64,000 bases of DNA from Reinekea thalattae (lineage in GTDB: Bacteria; Pseudomonadota; Gammaproteobacteria; Pseudomonadales; Natronospirillaceae). Where the stretch lies: the NCBI RefSeq assembly GCF_008041945.1, contig NZ_VKAD01000001.1, positions 1,240,001-1,304,000 of the forward strand. The letters are read 5' to 3'. The notes beneath the pieces were generated by a model. It was given only the letters and a program-made list of their open reading frames with translations. It was not told where the DNA came from and did no database searches. The position numbers were made by a program, and so were the translations under genes. Positions within the stretch are counted from its first letter, which is position 1. The number at the start of each line of letters is the position of its first letter. Shown here piece by piece: positions 16,514-29,965 of the stretch.

Positions 16514-19117
16514 ATGAGTAAACAACAAACAGCCCACACTCCCATGATGCAGCAATATTTTAAGCTAAAGAAGCAGCATCCTGACGATCTATTATTTTAC
16601 CGCATGGGTGATTTTTACGAGCTCTTCTTTGACGACGCTAAATCCGCCGCTCGCTTACTTGATATCACCTTAACCAAACGCGGTCACAGTAACGGCGAGC
16701 CAATACCTATGGCCGGCATTCCGTTTCATGCCGCCGAAAATTATATCGCTAAATTGGTTCAGCTTGGCAAGACCGTCGCCATCTGTGAACAGATTGGCGA
16801 TCCCGCGACCAGTAAAGGTCCCGTTGAAAGAAAGGTCGTTCGTGTTTTAACGCCGGGTACACTAACCGATGAGGCCTTTCTGCAAGACCGTCAAGAATCG
16901 ATCCTTGCCGCTATATTTAAAACGCCTAATAACGAACAATGGGGTGTCGCAACACTGGATATGGCCAGTGGACGCTTTAACCTGATGGAGCTGGAAAATC
17001 AGTCAGCATTAATTAATGAATTAGAGCGAATCAAACCTAGCGAATTGCTGGTTGCAGAAGACGGCCTTGAAGCTAATCCATTGTTGGCAGAGCAACTCAA
17101 CAGCTATCTTGTCCGTAAACAGCCGAGCTGGCACTTTGAGTTCGACAGCGCCTTTGATGCACTCACCAAGCAGCTTGGCACGAAGGATTTATCCGGCTTT
17201 GGTGTCGAAGAGATGACACTTGCGACACAAGCAGCAGGTTGCCTTTTAGATTACGCCAAAGAGACGCAACGCAGTGAGCTGCCTCATATTCAATCGTTGT
17301 CGGCAGAATCCCACGATGACAGCGTTATCTTGGATGCAGCAACACGACGTAACTTAGAGATCGACACCAACATTCGAGGTGAGTCCGATCACACCCTATT
17401 CCAGCACATGGATTTATGCAGTACCACGATGGCCAGTCGGCTATTGCGCCGTTGGTTGAACCGACCCATTAGATGCAAACAAACATTAGAGCAACGCCTG
17501 CATGCCATCGAAACTCTGCTAAAAGACTTTAGCTTTGAACAGATCAACAGCACTTTAAAGCCCATTGGTGATATCGAGCGAGTACTGAGCCGAATCGCTT
17601 TGTTATCTGCTCGACCTAGAGATTTGGTACGCCTTAAGGAAGCCTTAAAGGTCGCGCCAATCTTGCAAGAACAATTACTCAGTTGCAGTGAATCTCCATT
17701 GCTGCATGAACTGACCACGCAATTGACCACCAAGGCTGACTGGCTGGATGAACTTTCGGCAGCACTGAAAGACAACCCTCCGGTGGTGATTCGAGAAGGC
17801 GGCGTCATCGCCGATGGCTACGATGATGAATTAGATGAATTACGCTCACTGGATACCAATGCTGGTGAATTTCTGACCCAGTTAGAATTACGGGAACGCG
17901 AACGCACTGGCCTTTCAACTCTGAAGGTCGGTTATAACCGGGTGCATGGTTACTACATCGAAATCAGCAAGGCTCAGTCAGCCGAAGCGCCTACCGAATA
18001 CGTTCGCCGGCAAACGCTCAAAAATGCTGAACGCTTTATAACGCCAGAACTCAAACAGTTCGAAGATAAAGCCTTAAGTGCGCGTAGCCGCTCCTTAGCA
18101 AGGGAAAAACATCTATACGATCAACTGATTCAAAAACTAGCAAACGACTTACAGCCGCTACAAAAATTTTGCCAAGCCTTGATTCAGGTCGATGTGCTAT
18201 CGACACTGGCGAACTGCGCCGACAGCTACGATTGGCGCAAGCCTGTGCTCGTTGACGAGCCGACGATCGACATCAAGGCTGGTCGTCATCCGGTGGTGGA
18301 ATCATTAATTGAAAACGCCTTTGTGCCTAATGATACCCAACTCAACCCAGACTGCAGTTTGCAGGTTATTACCGGCCCTAACATGGGCGGTAAATCGACC
18401 TATATGCGTCAGGTTGCGGTTATTTCATTACTCGCCTGTATTGGCAGTTATGTACCTGCCGAACAAGCCACCATCGGCTCATTAGATCGAATTTATACTC
18501 GTATGGGTTCATCGGACGACATCGCTGGCGGCCGATCCACCTTTATGGTTGAAATGACCGAAACGGCGAGCATTCTTAACAACGCCAGTGAACACAGCTT
18601 AGTTATCATGGATGAAGTCGGTCGCGGTACCAGCACCTTTGATGGCCTGTCTCTGGCTTGGGCGAGTGCCTGCCAATTAGCAGAGAACACCAAGGCGCTA
18701 ACGCTATTTGCGACTCATTACTTTGAAATGACCGCACTGGCAAACCAATACCCTAATACGCAAAATGTTCACCTAGATGCAACAGAGCACAAAGATCGAC
18801 TGGTGTTTTTGCATCGAGTTCAAATAGGCCCAGCGTCGCAAAGTTACGGTATTCAGGTCGCCAAGCTTGCTGGCCTGCCTGCGAATGTTATTGCGCAAGC
18901 AAAGCTCAAACTTAGTGAACTAGAAGGCTCGACAAGCGTCTCAGATTCAAAACCGACACCAGCCTTATTGCAAAGTACTCAAGAACAGCCAGCCCAAGCA
19001 GACCTGTTTGCCAGCTCGCCTCACCCAATCGTGGAGAGCCTGAGTCACTTAGAACTGGACAGAATGACTCCTAAGCAGGCTTTAGACTGGTTATACCAAC
19101 AAAAACAGCAATTATAG
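16514..19117 (+). CDS. mutS: DNA mismatch repair protein MutS
   Basis: An 867-residue MutS that recognises mismatches. The N terminus has [35 protein letters not shown], containing the mismatch-wedging Phe and Glu in a G-D-F-Y-E-like motif. The clamp and lever domains follow, and the ATPase has Walker A GPNMGGKS at 621-628, [18 protein letters not shown], and [12 protein letters not shown] (Walker B). The C-terminal helix-turn-helix and tail end in [17 protein letters not shown]. The start ATG matches the family; the SD is weak. It is divergent from pncC and followed by fdxA after 178 bases. Confidence 0.98.
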   Translation: MSKQQTAHTPMMQQYFKLKKQHPDDLLFYRMGDFYELFFDDAKSAARLLDITLTKRGHSNGEPIPMAGIPFHAAENYIAKLVQLGKTVAICEQIGDPATSKGPVERKVVRVLTPGTLTDEAFLQDRQESILAAIFKTPNNEQWGVATLDMASGRFNLMELENQSALINELERIKPSELLVAEDGLEANPLLAEQLNSYLVRKQPSWHFEFDSAFDALTKQLGTKDLSGFGVEEMTLATQAAGCLLDYAKETQRSELPHIQSLSAESHDDSVILDAATRRNLEIDTNIRGESDHTLFQHMDLCSTTMASRLLRRWLNRPIRCKQTLEQRLHAIETLLKDFSFEQINSTLKPIGDIERVLSRIALLSARPRDLVRLKEALKVAPILQEQLLSCSESPLLHELTTQLTTKADWLDELSAALKDNPPVVIREGGVIADGYDDELDELRSLDTNAGEFLTQLELRERERTGLSTLKVGYNRVHGYYIEISKAQSAEAPTEYVRRQTLKNAERFITPELKQFEDKALSARSRSLAREKHLYDQLIQKLANDLQPLQKFCQALIQVDVLSTLANCADSYDWRKPVLVDEPTIDIKAGRHPVVESLIENAFVPNDTQLNPDCSLQVITGPNMGGKSTYMRQVAVISLLACIGSYVPAEQATIGSLDRIYTRMGSSDDIAGGRSTFMVEMTETASILNNASEHSLVIMDEVGRGTSTFDGLSLAWASACQLAENTKALTLFATHYFEMTALANQYPNTQNVHLDATEHKDRLVFLHRVQIGPASQSYGIQVAKLAGLPANVIAQAKLKLSELEGSTSVSDSKPTPALLQSTQEQPAQADLFASSPHPIVESLSHLELDRMTPKQALDWLYQQKQQL

Positions 19118-19295
19118 TGCTCTGTAGACTGGTTGACTTATCGACAATCTCATTCAACAATTTATTAATAAACGATAATAAACAGGCTGAATAGATCATT
19201 AGGTAATAAGGATCAACCATAATCGGCTTAATTTAACATTGAGACTGACAACCTCAGGCACTACTATTAGCGCAAACTAGAGAAGAGATCATTAG

Positions 19296-19619
19296 ATGGC
19301 ATTTGTTGTTTTAGAAAATTGCATTAAATGTAAATACACCGACTGCGTAGAAGTTTGTCCCGTTGACTGTTTCTACGAAGGCCCTAACTTTTTGGTGATT
19401 CATCCGGATGAATGCATCGACTGCGCACTTTGTGAGCCAGAATGCCCAGCCGAAGCCATTCTTTCTGAAGATGAAGTACCGGCCGATCAGATCGATTTTA
19501 TCGAACTTAATGCCGAACTTGCCGAAGTATGGCCAAATATCACAGAGCAAAAAGACCCGCTCCCGGAGGCCGATGAGCAAAATGGCATTCCCGGCAAGCG
19601 CGCTGCTCTAGAACGCTAA
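19296..19619 (+). CDS. fdxA: Seven-iron ferredoxin FdxA
   Basis: A 107-residue ferredoxin closely resembling Azotobacter FdI. Cysteines Cys9, Cys17 and Cys50 would hold the 3Fe-4S cluster and Cys21, Cys40, Cys43 and Cys46 the 4Fe-4S cluster, in [17 protein letters not shown] and [12 protein letters not shown]. The C-terminal tail [20 protein letters not shown] is also conserved. It is a soluble electron carrier whose partner here is not evident. Position between mutS and rpoS is the usual one in Pseudomonas and relatives. It ends before a strong bidirectional terminator. Confidence 0.97.
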   Translation: MAFVVLENCIKCKYTDCVEVCPVDCFYEGPNFLVIHPDECIDCALCEPECPAEAILSEDEVPADQIDFIELNAELAEVWPNITEQKDPLPEADEQNGIPGKRAALER

Positions 19620-19661
19620 TTAAAAACTATCGCTGAGCCTGATAATTAGGCTGGTGGTATC

Positions 19662-19690
19662 AAAAAAGCCCGAAATAATCGGGCTTTTTT
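19662..19690. terminator. Bidirectional Rho-independent terminator between fdxA and the LysE gene
   Basis: Arms AAAAAAGCCCGA and TCGGGCTTTTTT form a 12-base stem with a five-base loop. Poly-A on the left and poly-T on the right let it stop the convergent transcripts of fdxA and the exporter gene. Confidence 0.9.
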
Positions 19691-19730
19691 TATGCTCTAA
19701 ACAAATACGAACAAACCAAGCTAGCACTGC

Positions 19731-20348
19731 CTAGTTTTTTAACAGCAAAAATGCACCTGCTGCCATCATGATAGAGCCTGATGTTCGATTTAACCGGCGA
19801 GAACCTCTGGGCGTTTGAACCATGTGTCGAGCCGACGATGCAAATGCCGCGACCAGGCTCAAACCGATCATTAGAGCGATGATAGCAAGCGCGCTTGCAA
19901 TAATAATATCTTTACCCTGCAACACAGTGACATCGATAAAGGTCGGTAAAAACGCGATATAAAATAGAATCACCTTAGGGTTGGACGCTGATATTACAAA
20001 GCCCTGAAAAAAGGTTTTCAACCGCATTGGCGAAGCCACTAACGGCTGTGTAATTTTAGCTGCAGATGTCGCTGTCCACAGTTTCCAACCCAAGTACAGT
20101 AAATACAGCCCACCGAAAATCCTAACCGCCAAAAACAATTCCGACCAATTTTCAGCAATTGTCGCTAAACCAAAGCAGGCGGCAATCAGGTAAAGTACAT
20201 CACTAACCGCCATTCCTAACGACAACCAAAAGCAGGCTCGACTGCCAGACACCAGCGCGCGTGAAATAATCGCAAAAATCCCAGGGCCAGGTGTAATACC
20301 AAACACAAACAACGCAATAAAAAATGAAATAGCGGATTCTAGAGTCAT
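19731..20348 (-). CDS. LysE/RhtB family amino-acid exporter
   Basis: A 205-residue inner-membrane protein with about six hydrophobic segments. The N terminus FVFGITPGPGIFAIISRALVSG carries the conserved GPG loop of LysE/RhtB exporters, and GLYLLYLGWKLW and GFVISASNPKVILFYIAFLPTF are family landmarks. Such proteins export amino acids (homoserine, threonine, lysine and others); the substrate cannot be predicted. It is a single gene between fdxA (convergent) and rpoS (same strand, upstream beyond the rpoS terminator). Confidence 0.92.
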   Translation of the reverse strand: MTLESAISFFIALFVFGITPGPGIFAIISRALVSGSRACFWLSLGMAVSDVLYLIAACFGLATIAENWSELFLAVRIFGGLYLLYLGWKLWTATSAAKITQPLVASPMRLKTFFQGFVISASNPKVILFYIAFLPTFIDVTVLQGKDIIIASALAIIALMIGLSLVAAFASSARHMVQTPRGSRRLNRTSGSIMMAAGAFLLLKN

Positions 20349-20447
20349 CTAACCTTCCTCTCACTCTGCGAATAAGACAACGCCCTTAACTCAATAGACA
20401 AGAGTCGTCCCAGCTAGGAGCCATTAAAGAGTCAACGACATAAATGC

Positions 20448-20471
20448 AAAAGCCCGCTAAATGCGGGCTTT
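20448..20471 (-). terminator. Rho-independent terminator of rpoS
   Basis: Arms AAAAGCCCGC and GCGGGCTTT form a GC-rich stem with a short loop, followed on the minus strand by TTTTGC. It lies 46 bases after the rpoS stop. Confidence 0.85.
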
Positions 20472-20516
20472 CAAAGATAAGAGCTTAAACTGAAACTAAA
20501 GCAATAGACAGGCTAG

Positions 20517-21560
20517 TTAAACACCGAATAAGGAGGTGGCGTCCAGACCTTGCTTTTCCATGATTTCACGCAAGCGTTTTAACGATTCAACTTGAATCTG
20601 ACGAACACGCTCACGGGTTAAACCAATCTCTCTGCCAACATCTTCTAGCGTACTGGTTTCATAACCTCGCAAGCCAAAGCGACGGGCAACAACTTCGCGC
20701 TGCTTTTCAGATAAATCGTCAAGCCAACGGTCGATACTGGCTTTCAAATTTTCTTCCTGCAATGCATCCGAAGGATCATTAGCCTGATCATCAGCAATAG
20801 TATCGAGTAAGCTCTTCTCTGAAGACGGGCCAATTGGCGTGTCAACTGAAGTCACTCGTTCATTCAGCGCCAGCATTTTTTTCACGTCTTCAACCGGCTT
20901 CTCAAGCAAGAAGGCTATATCTTCTGCGGTTGGTTCGTGATCAAGCTTTTGTGAAAGCTCACGAGCGGCTCTTAAATAAACATTTAATTCTTTAACCACA
21001 TGAATAGGTAAACGAATAGTACGTGTCTGATTCATAATGGCGCGTTCGATGGTCTGTCGTATCCACCAGGTCGCGTAAGTAGAGAAGCGGAAGCCTCGCT
21101 CTGGATCGAATTTTTCTACCGCACGAATCAGACCCAAATTTCCTTCCTCGATCAGATCAAGCAAAGTAAGGCCACGATTTAAATAACGTCGCGCAATTTT
21201 AACCACCAGACGAAGATTACTTTCAATCATCCGTTTACGACCTGACGCTTCACCCTTGCGAGCTAGACGCGCGAAATAGACTTCTTCATCTGGAGTGAGA
21301 AGTGGAGAAAATCCAATCTCATTAAGATAAAGCTGAGTTGCATCTAAAGAGCGCTGAATATCACTATTCGCGTTGAGCGCATCTTGAAACTCACCATCGT
21401 CAGTATCGACTGTATCTGTTGCAAAACTTTCGAAATCTTTCTTATTATTATTTTCTACGCCAGTATCGCCGTCTATATTTTCGTTTTCGTTCAAAAGATC
21501 TTTAAATGTGGAAACCTGATCTTCTGCAATACCAATGGCGTCTTCCCTAAGTTCTGTCAT
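20517..21560 (-). CDS. rpoS: RNA polymerase sigma factor RpoS
   Basis: The stationary-phase and general-stress sigma factor, about 347 residues. An acidic N-terminal stretch is followed by region 1.2 ([27 protein letters not shown]), region 2 ([61 protein letters not shown]), region 3 and region 4 ([29 protein letters not shown]). The ATG at 21560 is preferred because AGGTGG lies five bases upstream; an in-frame GTG lies nine bases earlier. nlpD is immediately upstream, and in other Gammaproteobacteria the main rpoS promoter lies inside nlpD. The Asn/Asp-rich N terminus (about 25-60) is unusual in sequence but this part varies between species. Confidence 0.97.
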   Translation of the reverse strand: MTELREDAIGIAEDQVSTFKDLLNENENIDGDTGVENNNKKDFESFATDTVDTDDGEFQDALNANSDIQRSLDATQLYLNEIGFSPLLTPDEEVYFARLARKGEASGRKRMIESNLRLVVKIARRYLNRGLTLLDLIEEGNLGLIRAVEKFDPERGFRFSTYATWWIRQTIERAIMNQTRTIRLPIHVVKELNVYLRAARELSQKLDHEPTAEDIAFLLEKPVEDVKKMLALNERVTSVDTPIGPSSEKSLLDTIADDQANDPSDALQEENLKASIDRWLDDLSEKQREVVARRFGLRGYETSTLEDVGREIGLTRERVRQIQVESLKRLREIMEKQGLDATSLFGV

Positions 21561-21621
21561 TGTGTCCACCTATTCCTGCTGTGTTCTTTTAATCGACTTA
21601 TCGACTCGGAGGAGGTTGGCT

Positions 21622-22431
21622 TTAACGCTTCGGCAAATAAATTGTTGGATTGACAGGGGTTCCTTCTCGTCTTATTTCGAAATGCAGGCCTGCTTGATCA
21701 CCCTGATTGCCCATTGTGGCAATTGTTTGACCAGCGGTCACTGACTCCTTTTCCTTGACCAAAATCTCTTCCGCGAATGCGTAGGCACTTAAAAATGAGC
21801 CTTCATGCTCAACTATAATTAAATTACCGTAACCAGCGAGTCCATCTCCGGCATACACGACAGTACCCTCTGCCGCTGCAGCTACAGAATCCCCAATTCG
21901 ACCGGCGATATCAATGCCTTTTTGCGCCGACTGATCTGGATCAAATGTTCGCACTATTTTCCCATCGTGAGGCCAGCTCCAATCGATATAGACCTGCGCT
22001 ACCGGTTTGGCGACCACTGTAGCGGTGTCGGATTTTTGACTGGCGCTTTGGCTACGTCTGGAATCAGTATTTGAGTTGGACGACTGAGTCGATTTTGGTA
22101 CTGAGCGAGAAGAAACTAACGAGGCTTCTTTTAAGCTCAAACGCTGGCCTTGGTAAATTTTATAGTCATTTCCAATACCATTGGCCGCGGCAAGCTTTTT
22201 ATAATTTAAGCCAAAACGAAAGGCGATAGAATAGAGGGTATCGCCACGCTTAACCCGATAAGAACTCGGTCGACTAGTAGCCACCGGCTGAGTCGTCGTC
22301 GCATTAGCTTGCCATTTTGGCACGCCTCGTTTTTCGATTGATACGAACCTCTCACTGTTCAAACAGGAGGTCAATAATATTATCAATACAAAAACTATAC
22401 ATTTTTTTGACACTAATACCACGGTACGCAT
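21622..22431 (-). CDS. nlpD: Lipoprotein NlpD with LysM and M23 domains
   Basis: An outer-membrane lipoprotein of about 269 residues with lipobox LLTSC (Cys23). A LysM domain (YRVKRGDTLYSIAFRFGLNYKKLAAANGI) binds peptidoglycan, then a Ser-rich linker leads to an M23 LytM domain (GKIVRTFDPDQSAQKGIDIAGRIGDSVAAAAEGTVVYAG ... GLHFEIRREGTPVNP). The LytM domain appears degenerate: the HxxxDxxA-like metal motif reads KGIDIA, as in NlpD/EnvC activators that switch on AmiC without being hydrolases. The GAGGA SD abuts the first ATG, so translation may instead start at the GTG nine bases downstream. rpoS follows after 61 bases. Confidence 0.94.
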   Translation of the reverse strand: MRTVVLVSKKCIVFVLIILLTSCLNSERFVSIEKRGVPKWQANATTTQPVATSRPSSYRVKRGDTLYSIAFRFGLNYKKLAAANGIGNDYKIYQGQRLSLKEASLVSSRSVPKSTQSSNSNTDSRRSQSASQKSDTATVVAKPVAQVYIDWSWPHDGKIVRTFDPDQSAQKGIDIAGRIGDSVAAAAEGTVVYAGDGLAGYGNLIIVEHEGSFLSAYAFAEEILVKEKESVTAGQTIATMGNQGDQAGLHFEIRREGTPVNPTIYLPKR

Positions 22432-22587
22432 TCCTCAATACGCTGGCTAGTTCACGTTAACGATTTGAACTGAACACCTTTAAAAGTCAATTTCTCTATA
22501 ACAATCTTCAACTCATAGCCTAAAATATATAACTAATAAGTCTAAATAAATGTGCAATTAGCGTGAATTCCTGATTATCACTCTCAT

Positions 22588-23472
22588 TCAGCCTTGACTT
22601 TCACTTTTGGTTGAGTAGGAAAATAATAATCCTGACAATAAAACACCGATAAAAAAACTCACGACAGAAGCAAAAAGCCATTCATTTTGGCCAGTATAGG
22701 TGGCGTAAGTACTCGGCAAAAACCATTGTTCATTTGCCTGCCAAGGCCAAACTTTTAATAATGCACCAGCAATAACACCGAGCATGCAACAAAGGACTGG
22801 TGAGTACCAATTGTTCATCAACCATTTCAGGAATTGACTAAAACTCAATACGCCAATTAGGCAGCCCAAAGCAACCCAAGCTATGACTTGAATATCTCTA
22901 TCGTGTATCGCTTCAACGATCTGAGGATATAACCCTAGCAGCACTAAAATAAACGAGCCCGAAACGCCGGGCAGTAACATTGCAGAAATCGCCAATGCGC
23001 CCCCTAACACCAGCATCAGTGGTGTGGCGGCCAAATCAATTGCCGCCAAAAACACCAAGCCAAGAGAGCCAGCAAAACCTAAGGCAAACAGCGCTAATCG
23101 TTTGGCATTCCAAGTCTGTTGACGAGCAAGATGAACCAGCGATATCAGGATGACGCCCATAAAGAAAGCCCAAAGCAACGGAGCAGCTCGCTCCAACAGC
23201 CAATGCATAGCATGCAGTACGCTCAACAAGCTTAATAAAATACCTGCGCCTAAGCTGAACAAAAAATTACCATCGATACGCTGCCAAAGCTTCGCCCACT
23301 GCCGGGTTAAAAGTAAGTTCAACAAGTCAGGTTTAAAGCTGGCTAAGGCTTCGATAAAACGGCGATAAACACCGGTGATTAGTGCGATCGTGCCACCGGA
23401 TACACCAGGAACCGCGTCGGCAGCCCCCATAGCTGCACCCTTTAACAGCCAACTTATAACATCTTTTATCAC
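22588..23472 (-). CDS. DUF368 membrane protein, probable undecaprenyl-phosphate translocase (PopT-like)
   Basis: A 294-residue inner-membrane protein with about eight hydrophobic segments. The N terminus WLLKGAAMGAADAVPGVSGGTIALITGVYRRFI and the later LPGVSGSFILVLLGLYP are the two inverted signature loops of DUF368. Members of this family (PopT) have been shown to return the lipid carrier C55-P across the inner membrane. It starts with GTG overlapping the pcm stop by four bases, so it is co-translated with pcm. It lies between pcm and nlpD, which are adjacent in E. coli. Isoprenoid genes ispD, ispF and truD lie in the same operon, and uppS, which makes the carrier, is elsewhere in the window. 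Specificity is inferred from the family. Confidence 0.88.
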   Translation of the reverse strand: MIKDVISWLLKGAAMGAADAVPGVSGGTIALITGVYRRFIEALASFKPDLLNLLLTRQWAKLWQRIDGNFLFSLGAGILLSLLSVLHAMHWLLERAAPLLWAFFMGVILISLVHLARQQTWNAKRLALFALGFAGSLGLVFLAAIDLAATPLMLVLGGALAISAMLLPGVSGSFILVLLGLYPQIVEAIHDRDIQVIAWVALGCLIGVLSFSQFLKWLMNNWYSPVLCCMLGVIAGALLKVWPWQANEQWFLPSTYATYTGQNEWLFASVVSFFIGVLLSGLLFSYSTKSESQG

Positions 23473-24143
23473 GCGTTCTTTACTCCGCTGAGCATTGGTA
23501 CAAACACAACCGGCTCGATTTGTGTTTTGGTTATTTGATCATCAACCTTATCGATAACAGTAAGGTATTGCTGTTCTTCGCCAATGGGCATGATCAACCG
23601 ACCGCCATCAGGTATCAATTGATCCAGTAATTCCATCGGTGGCTCACTGGGCGCTGCCGTGCCAATAATGACATCAAACGGGCCTTCTTCCGGCCAGCCG
23701 AAAAAACCATCATCCATCTTAAGCTGAACATTTTTTAAATTAAGTTGTTGCAGACGAGATTTCGCCTTTTGCTGTAGCGGCGCAATACGTTCGACTGAGT
23801 ACACTTCATCGACTAAGTTTGCCAACACGCAGGTCTGAAAGCCTGAACCGGTACCAATTTCTAATACCCGCTCATGATGGGGCGCCTGTAAAACAAGCTC
23901 TGACATTTTGGCAACAATGTAGGGTTGTGACAGTGTCTGGGCATAACCAATAGGCACTGAAATGTCCTCGTATGCTTTATGACCCAGAGCCTCGTCTACA
24001 AATAGGTGACGAGGTACCAACTCAAAACAGGCCAAAACTTTAGCATTTTGAATTCCCTGTTCTACTAAGCGGTCAATCATTCGAGCTCGGGTTCGAGCCG
24101 AAGTCATGCCTATTCCATGCACACTGCGCGAATGATCATTCAT
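23469..24143 (-). CDS. pcm: Protein-L-isoaspartate O-methyltransferase
   Basis: A repair enzyme of about 224 residues that methylates isoaspartate in aged proteins with SAM. Motifs include GIGMTSARTRARMIDRLVEQGI, PRHLFVDEALGHKAYEDISVPIGYAQTLSQPYIVAKM, EIGTGSGFQTCVLA (SAM motif I) and VYSVERI. The ATG at 24143 gives the usual N terminus (MNDHSRS...) and overlaps the end of truD by eight bases. The usual surE gene between truD and pcm is missing. The downstream DUF368 gene overlaps by four bases. Confidence 0.96.
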   Translation of the reverse strand: MNDHSRSVHGIGMTSARTRARMIDRLVEQGIQNAKVLACFELVPRHLFVDEALGHKAYEDISVPIGYAQTLSQPYIVAKMSELVLQAPHHERVLEIGTGSGFQTCVLANLVDEVYSVERIAPLQQKAKSRLQQLNLKNVQLKMDDGFFGWPEEGPFDVIIGTAAPSEPPMELLDQLIPDGGRLIMPIGEEQQYLTVIDKVDDQITKTQIEPVVFVPMLSGVKNA

Positions 24144-25179
24144 GCCAATGCTCTCCCAAATTAGCCGTGGTATCACAAAGCTCAGAAATCACCGTGGTCG
24201 CAAAGCAGCCCGCTGGTAAGAAAAAGCTGAGAACCGGATCGTTATCGACAAAATTAAGCGTTGCTCGCTCTGGGAAGACTCGGAACTTTCGGAAATGCCG
24301 ACTGACCTTCTTTTCCTTCAGCGCGGTTATGATTTCTGCCCATGGCTCCAGCACTGAGCTCTCTCGCTGATCGAGCTCATCAAACTCATCTTTTGATACA
24401 CCTGGCAAACTGCCACATGGTGATAACTTACCAGCAAGGCAACGCTCATGATCATCAGGCTCTGGCGCGGCACAATAGAAACCTGCCTTACCTTCGGTAA
24501 ATTGTGCAAACTCATGTGCGACTAGTCGATTCCAAGTTTGCTGAGTTACTCGCTCCGCCAACAGGCTATTGAACAGGTAAGAGCGCACGGCTGATAGATA
24601 AATGGATTCTTGATGCCGAGGGAAACGCTGGGTTTTGGTTAATAGTTGAATGCCTTTATCGACATTGAGACCGTCGATACCAAAACGCTGAGAGCCAAAA
24701 TAATTCGGCACACCCTGTTCGACAATTTGCGCCCAGCCAGCACTTATTTCTGCCGGAGTTTTAGTGCAGTGGCGCAAACGGATAGTGAATTGATTTCCGA
24801 TTAGCTGCCCTGTTTTCAGCTTACGGCTGTGGCGCTCAGCACTGAGAATAGTTACACCATCAACCGAAAATTGGTCAAGGTCTGGGTTTTCTTGCCCAGG
24901 AAGATGAATCGAAAAGGTTTGCTGGGTAACCGCTTGACGATCCTTTAAACCTGCAAAGCTAACATCACGAGGTTTAACATTTGCCCATCGAGCAATTTGC
25001 TTAGCCACCCAATTGGTATTTTGACCGGTTTTTTCAATCAATAGCCATAGATGCTCACCTTCCCCATAGGGCTGCTCGGGTAACTGCTCAACAACCTTAA
25101 AGTCTTCAGGGCTTTGTTTTATCTGGGCTTCAGCAAGGGCAAAGGCGTGGGCGCGAGGCCAGTTGAACGAAAGGCTCAT
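24136..25179 (-). CDS. truD: tRNA pseudouridine(13) synthase TruD
   Basis: A 347-residue enzyme that converts U13 of tRNA-Glu to pseudouridine. The catalytic motif [13 protein letters not shown] carries the essential Asp, and [15 protein letters not shown] is the second signature. It starts with ATG overlapping ispF by four bases (ATGA) and runs eight bases into pcm. A TRUD insertion domain lies in the middle (about 155-300). It belongs to a tightly packed operon ftsB-ispD-ispF-truD-pcm-DUF368. Confidence 0.96.
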   Translation of the reverse strand: MSLSFNWPRAHAFALAEAQIKQSPEDFKVVEQLPEQPYGEGEHLWLLIEKTGQNTNWVAKQIARWANVKPRDVSFAGLKDRQAVTQQTFSIHLPGQENPDLDQFSVDGVTILSAERHSRKLKTGQLIGNQFTIRLRHCTKTPAEISAGWAQIVEQGVPNYFGSQRFGIDGLNVDKGIQLLTKTQRFPRHQESIYLSAVRSYLFNSLLAERVTQQTWNRLVAHEFAQFTEGKAGFYCAAPEPDDHERCLAGKLSPCGSLPGVSKDEFDELDQRESSVLEPWAEIITALKEKKVSRHFRKFRVFPERATLNFVDNDPVLSFFLPAGCFATTVISELCDTTANLGEHWHE

Positions 25180-25667
25180 GCCTTCACTCGCTCAATCAAA
25201 CAAACGGCATCAACCGCGATGCCTTCTTTACGGCCAACAAAGCCCAACTTTTCAGTCGTGGTCGCCTTAACATTAACGTTGGTTGGCTCGGTATTGAGTA
25301 GCTGTGCAATATTACGCGCCATCGGCAGTTTGTAATGTTTTAAACGTGGTGCCTGTGCGGCGATACTAATATCGGCATTAACCAGCTGGTAACCCTGCTG
25401 ATTCACCAGTCGATAAACTTCTTGTAGCAACAAGCCAGAATCAGCACCTTTCCATCGTTCATCCGTATCTGGAAAATGCTCGCCAATGTCTCCCTGCGCA
25501 ATCGCGCCCAATAAGGCATCGGTTAAGGCGTGCAATACAACATCACCATCAGAATGCGCCAATAGCGAATGGGTCGACCCAACATCAATGCCGCCCAATT
25601 TAATGGTGCACTGACTGCTGTTTTGATCAAATTTATGGACATCGTAACCATGACCAATTCGGAACAT
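25176..25667 (-). CDS. ispF: 2-C-methyl-D-erythritol 2,4-cyclodiphosphate synthase
   Basis: A 163-residue trimeric enzyme of the MEP isoprenoid pathway. It opens with [11 protein letters not shown] (metal-binding Asp and His) and has [43 protein letters not shown] and [18 protein letters not shown]. The ATG shares a base with the ispD stop (TAATG), so the two are translationally coupled. The product feeds IspG and IspH, and eventually UppS. Confidence 0.97.
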   Translation of the reverse strand: MFRIGHGYDVHKFDQNSSQCTIKLGGIDVGSTHSLLAHSDGDVVLHALTDALLGAIAQGDIGEHFPDTDERWKGADSGLLLQEVYRLVNQQGYQLVNADISIAAQAPRLKHYKLPMARNIAQLLNTEPTNVNVKATTTEKLGFVGRKEGIAVDAVCLIERVKA

Positions 25668-26359
25668 TAGATCCTACCTTGCTGTTTTAAATAAAATTCG
25701 ACCAACGCAGCATCTTCGGCGTGGGTCAGCTTAACATTGTCGGAAGAGCCAACGACCAAGTTCATCGGTTGCTCCGCCAGCTCCATAGCGCTTGCTTCGT
25801 CGGTAATAGCGATACCCATCTTATCGGCCTGTTGAATTGCATCGCGCAACTCTTTAACACGAAAACACTGCGGTGTTTGTGCCGCGCAGAGTGTACTGCG
25901 GTCAATAGTTTTTGGCACCGTTAAAAGGCTATTGGCCTGCTTTATTGTGTCGGTAATGGGTTGGCACAATAGACCGCCGACCTGAGAAATTAGGCAGGTA
26001 TCGATTAGCCGTTGAATATCTTCAGCCCGAACACAGGGCCGTGCAATATCGTGCACCAGCACCCAGTCATTGGGGTGAACAATCTCAAGCATTCGATTCA
26101 AGCCATTTAATACCGTCTCGAATCGCTCAGAACCGGCACTAAAGATACTGAGATCTTGATAACCTTCGGAAATCTGCCTGCCCTGTTCGTCGTTTGGAGA
26201 TAAACCAATAAAGGCGTGGCCCTTTCGATCGGTTTCGAAACAGGCTTGCAGCGTCCACTCCATCACTGTTTTACCGGCGATACTGGTCAGCTGTTTCGGC
26301 TGATCAGCACCAAAACGCTGGCCTACGCCACCGGCTGGAAATAAAAAATGCATCGCCAT
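25667..26359 (-). CDS. ispD: 2-C-methyl-D-erythritol 4-phosphate cytidylyltransferase
   Basis: A 230-residue nucleotidyltransferase that makes CDP-methylerythritol. The signature loop is [18 protein letters not shown], with the first Ala of the usual AAG replaced by Pro. Further motifs are [30 protein letters not shown] and [10 protein letters not shown]. It lies between ftsB (four-base gap) and ispF (one-base overlap). ftsB-ispD-ispF is a common gammaproteobacterial order. Confidence 0.96.
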   Translation of the reverse strand: MAMHFLFPAGGVGQRFGADQPKQLTSIAGKTVMEWTLQACFETDRKGHAFIGLSPNDEQGRQISEGYQDLSIFSAGSERFETVLNGLNRMLEIVHPNDWVLVHDIARPCVRAEDIQRLIDTCLISQVGGLLCQPITDTIKQANSLLTVPKTIDRSTLCAAQTPQCFRVKELRDAIQQADKMGIAITDEASAMELAEQPMNLVVGSSDNVKLTHAEDAALVEFYLKQQGRI

Positions 26360-26362
26360 AAA

Positions 26363-26638
26363 TCAATCGGCCTCGTTGATGACGATATAGACTTCATCTG
26401 GTTTTACTAAGCCAAGCTCCTGACGAGCCAATTCTTCAATCGCATCATTACCGGATTTCAAATCAATCACACGAGCATTCAACTGGTCGTTAATCGCTCG
26501 CTGCTCATCGAGTTGCTGTTGCAGTTCGATGACTTCCTTCGTTAAACGCTGTTTATCCGCGTAGCCGTTCTCGCCAAGCCAATAACGATATTGCAAGAAA
26601 GCCACAAGCGCTAACAATAGAATTTGAATAATGCGCAT
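26363..26638 (-). CDS. ftsB: Cell division protein FtsB
   Basis: A 91-residue bitopic protein with a membrane helix at about 3-20 (IIQILLLALVAFLQYRYW) and a coiled coil (about 28-65) that pairs with FtsL and FtsQ in the divisome. The GENGYADKQRLTKEV and ELARQELGLVKPDEV segments are family landmarks. It begins the operon that continues into ispD. eno lies upstream on the same strand behind a terminator. Confidence 0.94.
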   Translation of the reverse strand: MRIIQILLLALVAFLQYRYWLGENGYADKQRLTKEVIELQQQLDEQRAINDQLNARVIDLKSGNDAIEELARQELGLVKPDEVYIVINEAD

Positions 26639-26682
26639 TGCCTAAACCTTGTAAAATAAGTCGCCTATTCTCACGCATAAAA

Positions 26683-26705
26683 AAAAGGGAGCCAAGCCCC
26701 CTTTT
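26683..26705 (-). terminator. Rho-independent terminator of eno
   Basis: Ten-base arms (AAAAGGGGGC and GCTCCCTTTT on the minus strand, one mismatch) with a three-base loop, followed by a run of T. It lies just upstream of ftsB and 58 bases after the eno stop. Confidence 0.85.
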
Positions 26706-26711
26706 GCTATC

Positions 26712-26739
26712 GGTGGCTATTTATTAATAAATAACCACC
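26712..26739. repeat. 28-base near-perfect palindrome downstream of eno
   Basis: GGTGG-C-TATTTATT and its reverse complement AATAAATA-A-CCACC meet directly with a single mismatched pair and essentially no loop. It sits between the eno stop and the eno terminator. It could be an mRNA 3' stabiliser, a cruciform, or a protein site; no known site is recognised. Confidence 0.75.
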
Positions 26740-26762
26740 TATGTATGCTAATTCAGTATGAA

Positions 26763-28196
<1,434 letters not shown>

Positions 28197-28221
28197 TCAG
28201 AGGCGGGGATTATTTCAGGAA

Positions 28222-29925
<1,704 letters not shown>

Positions 29926-29965
29926 TCAAGATGGGCGGCCAGCTTAACAAAAAAGGCCTATCTGC

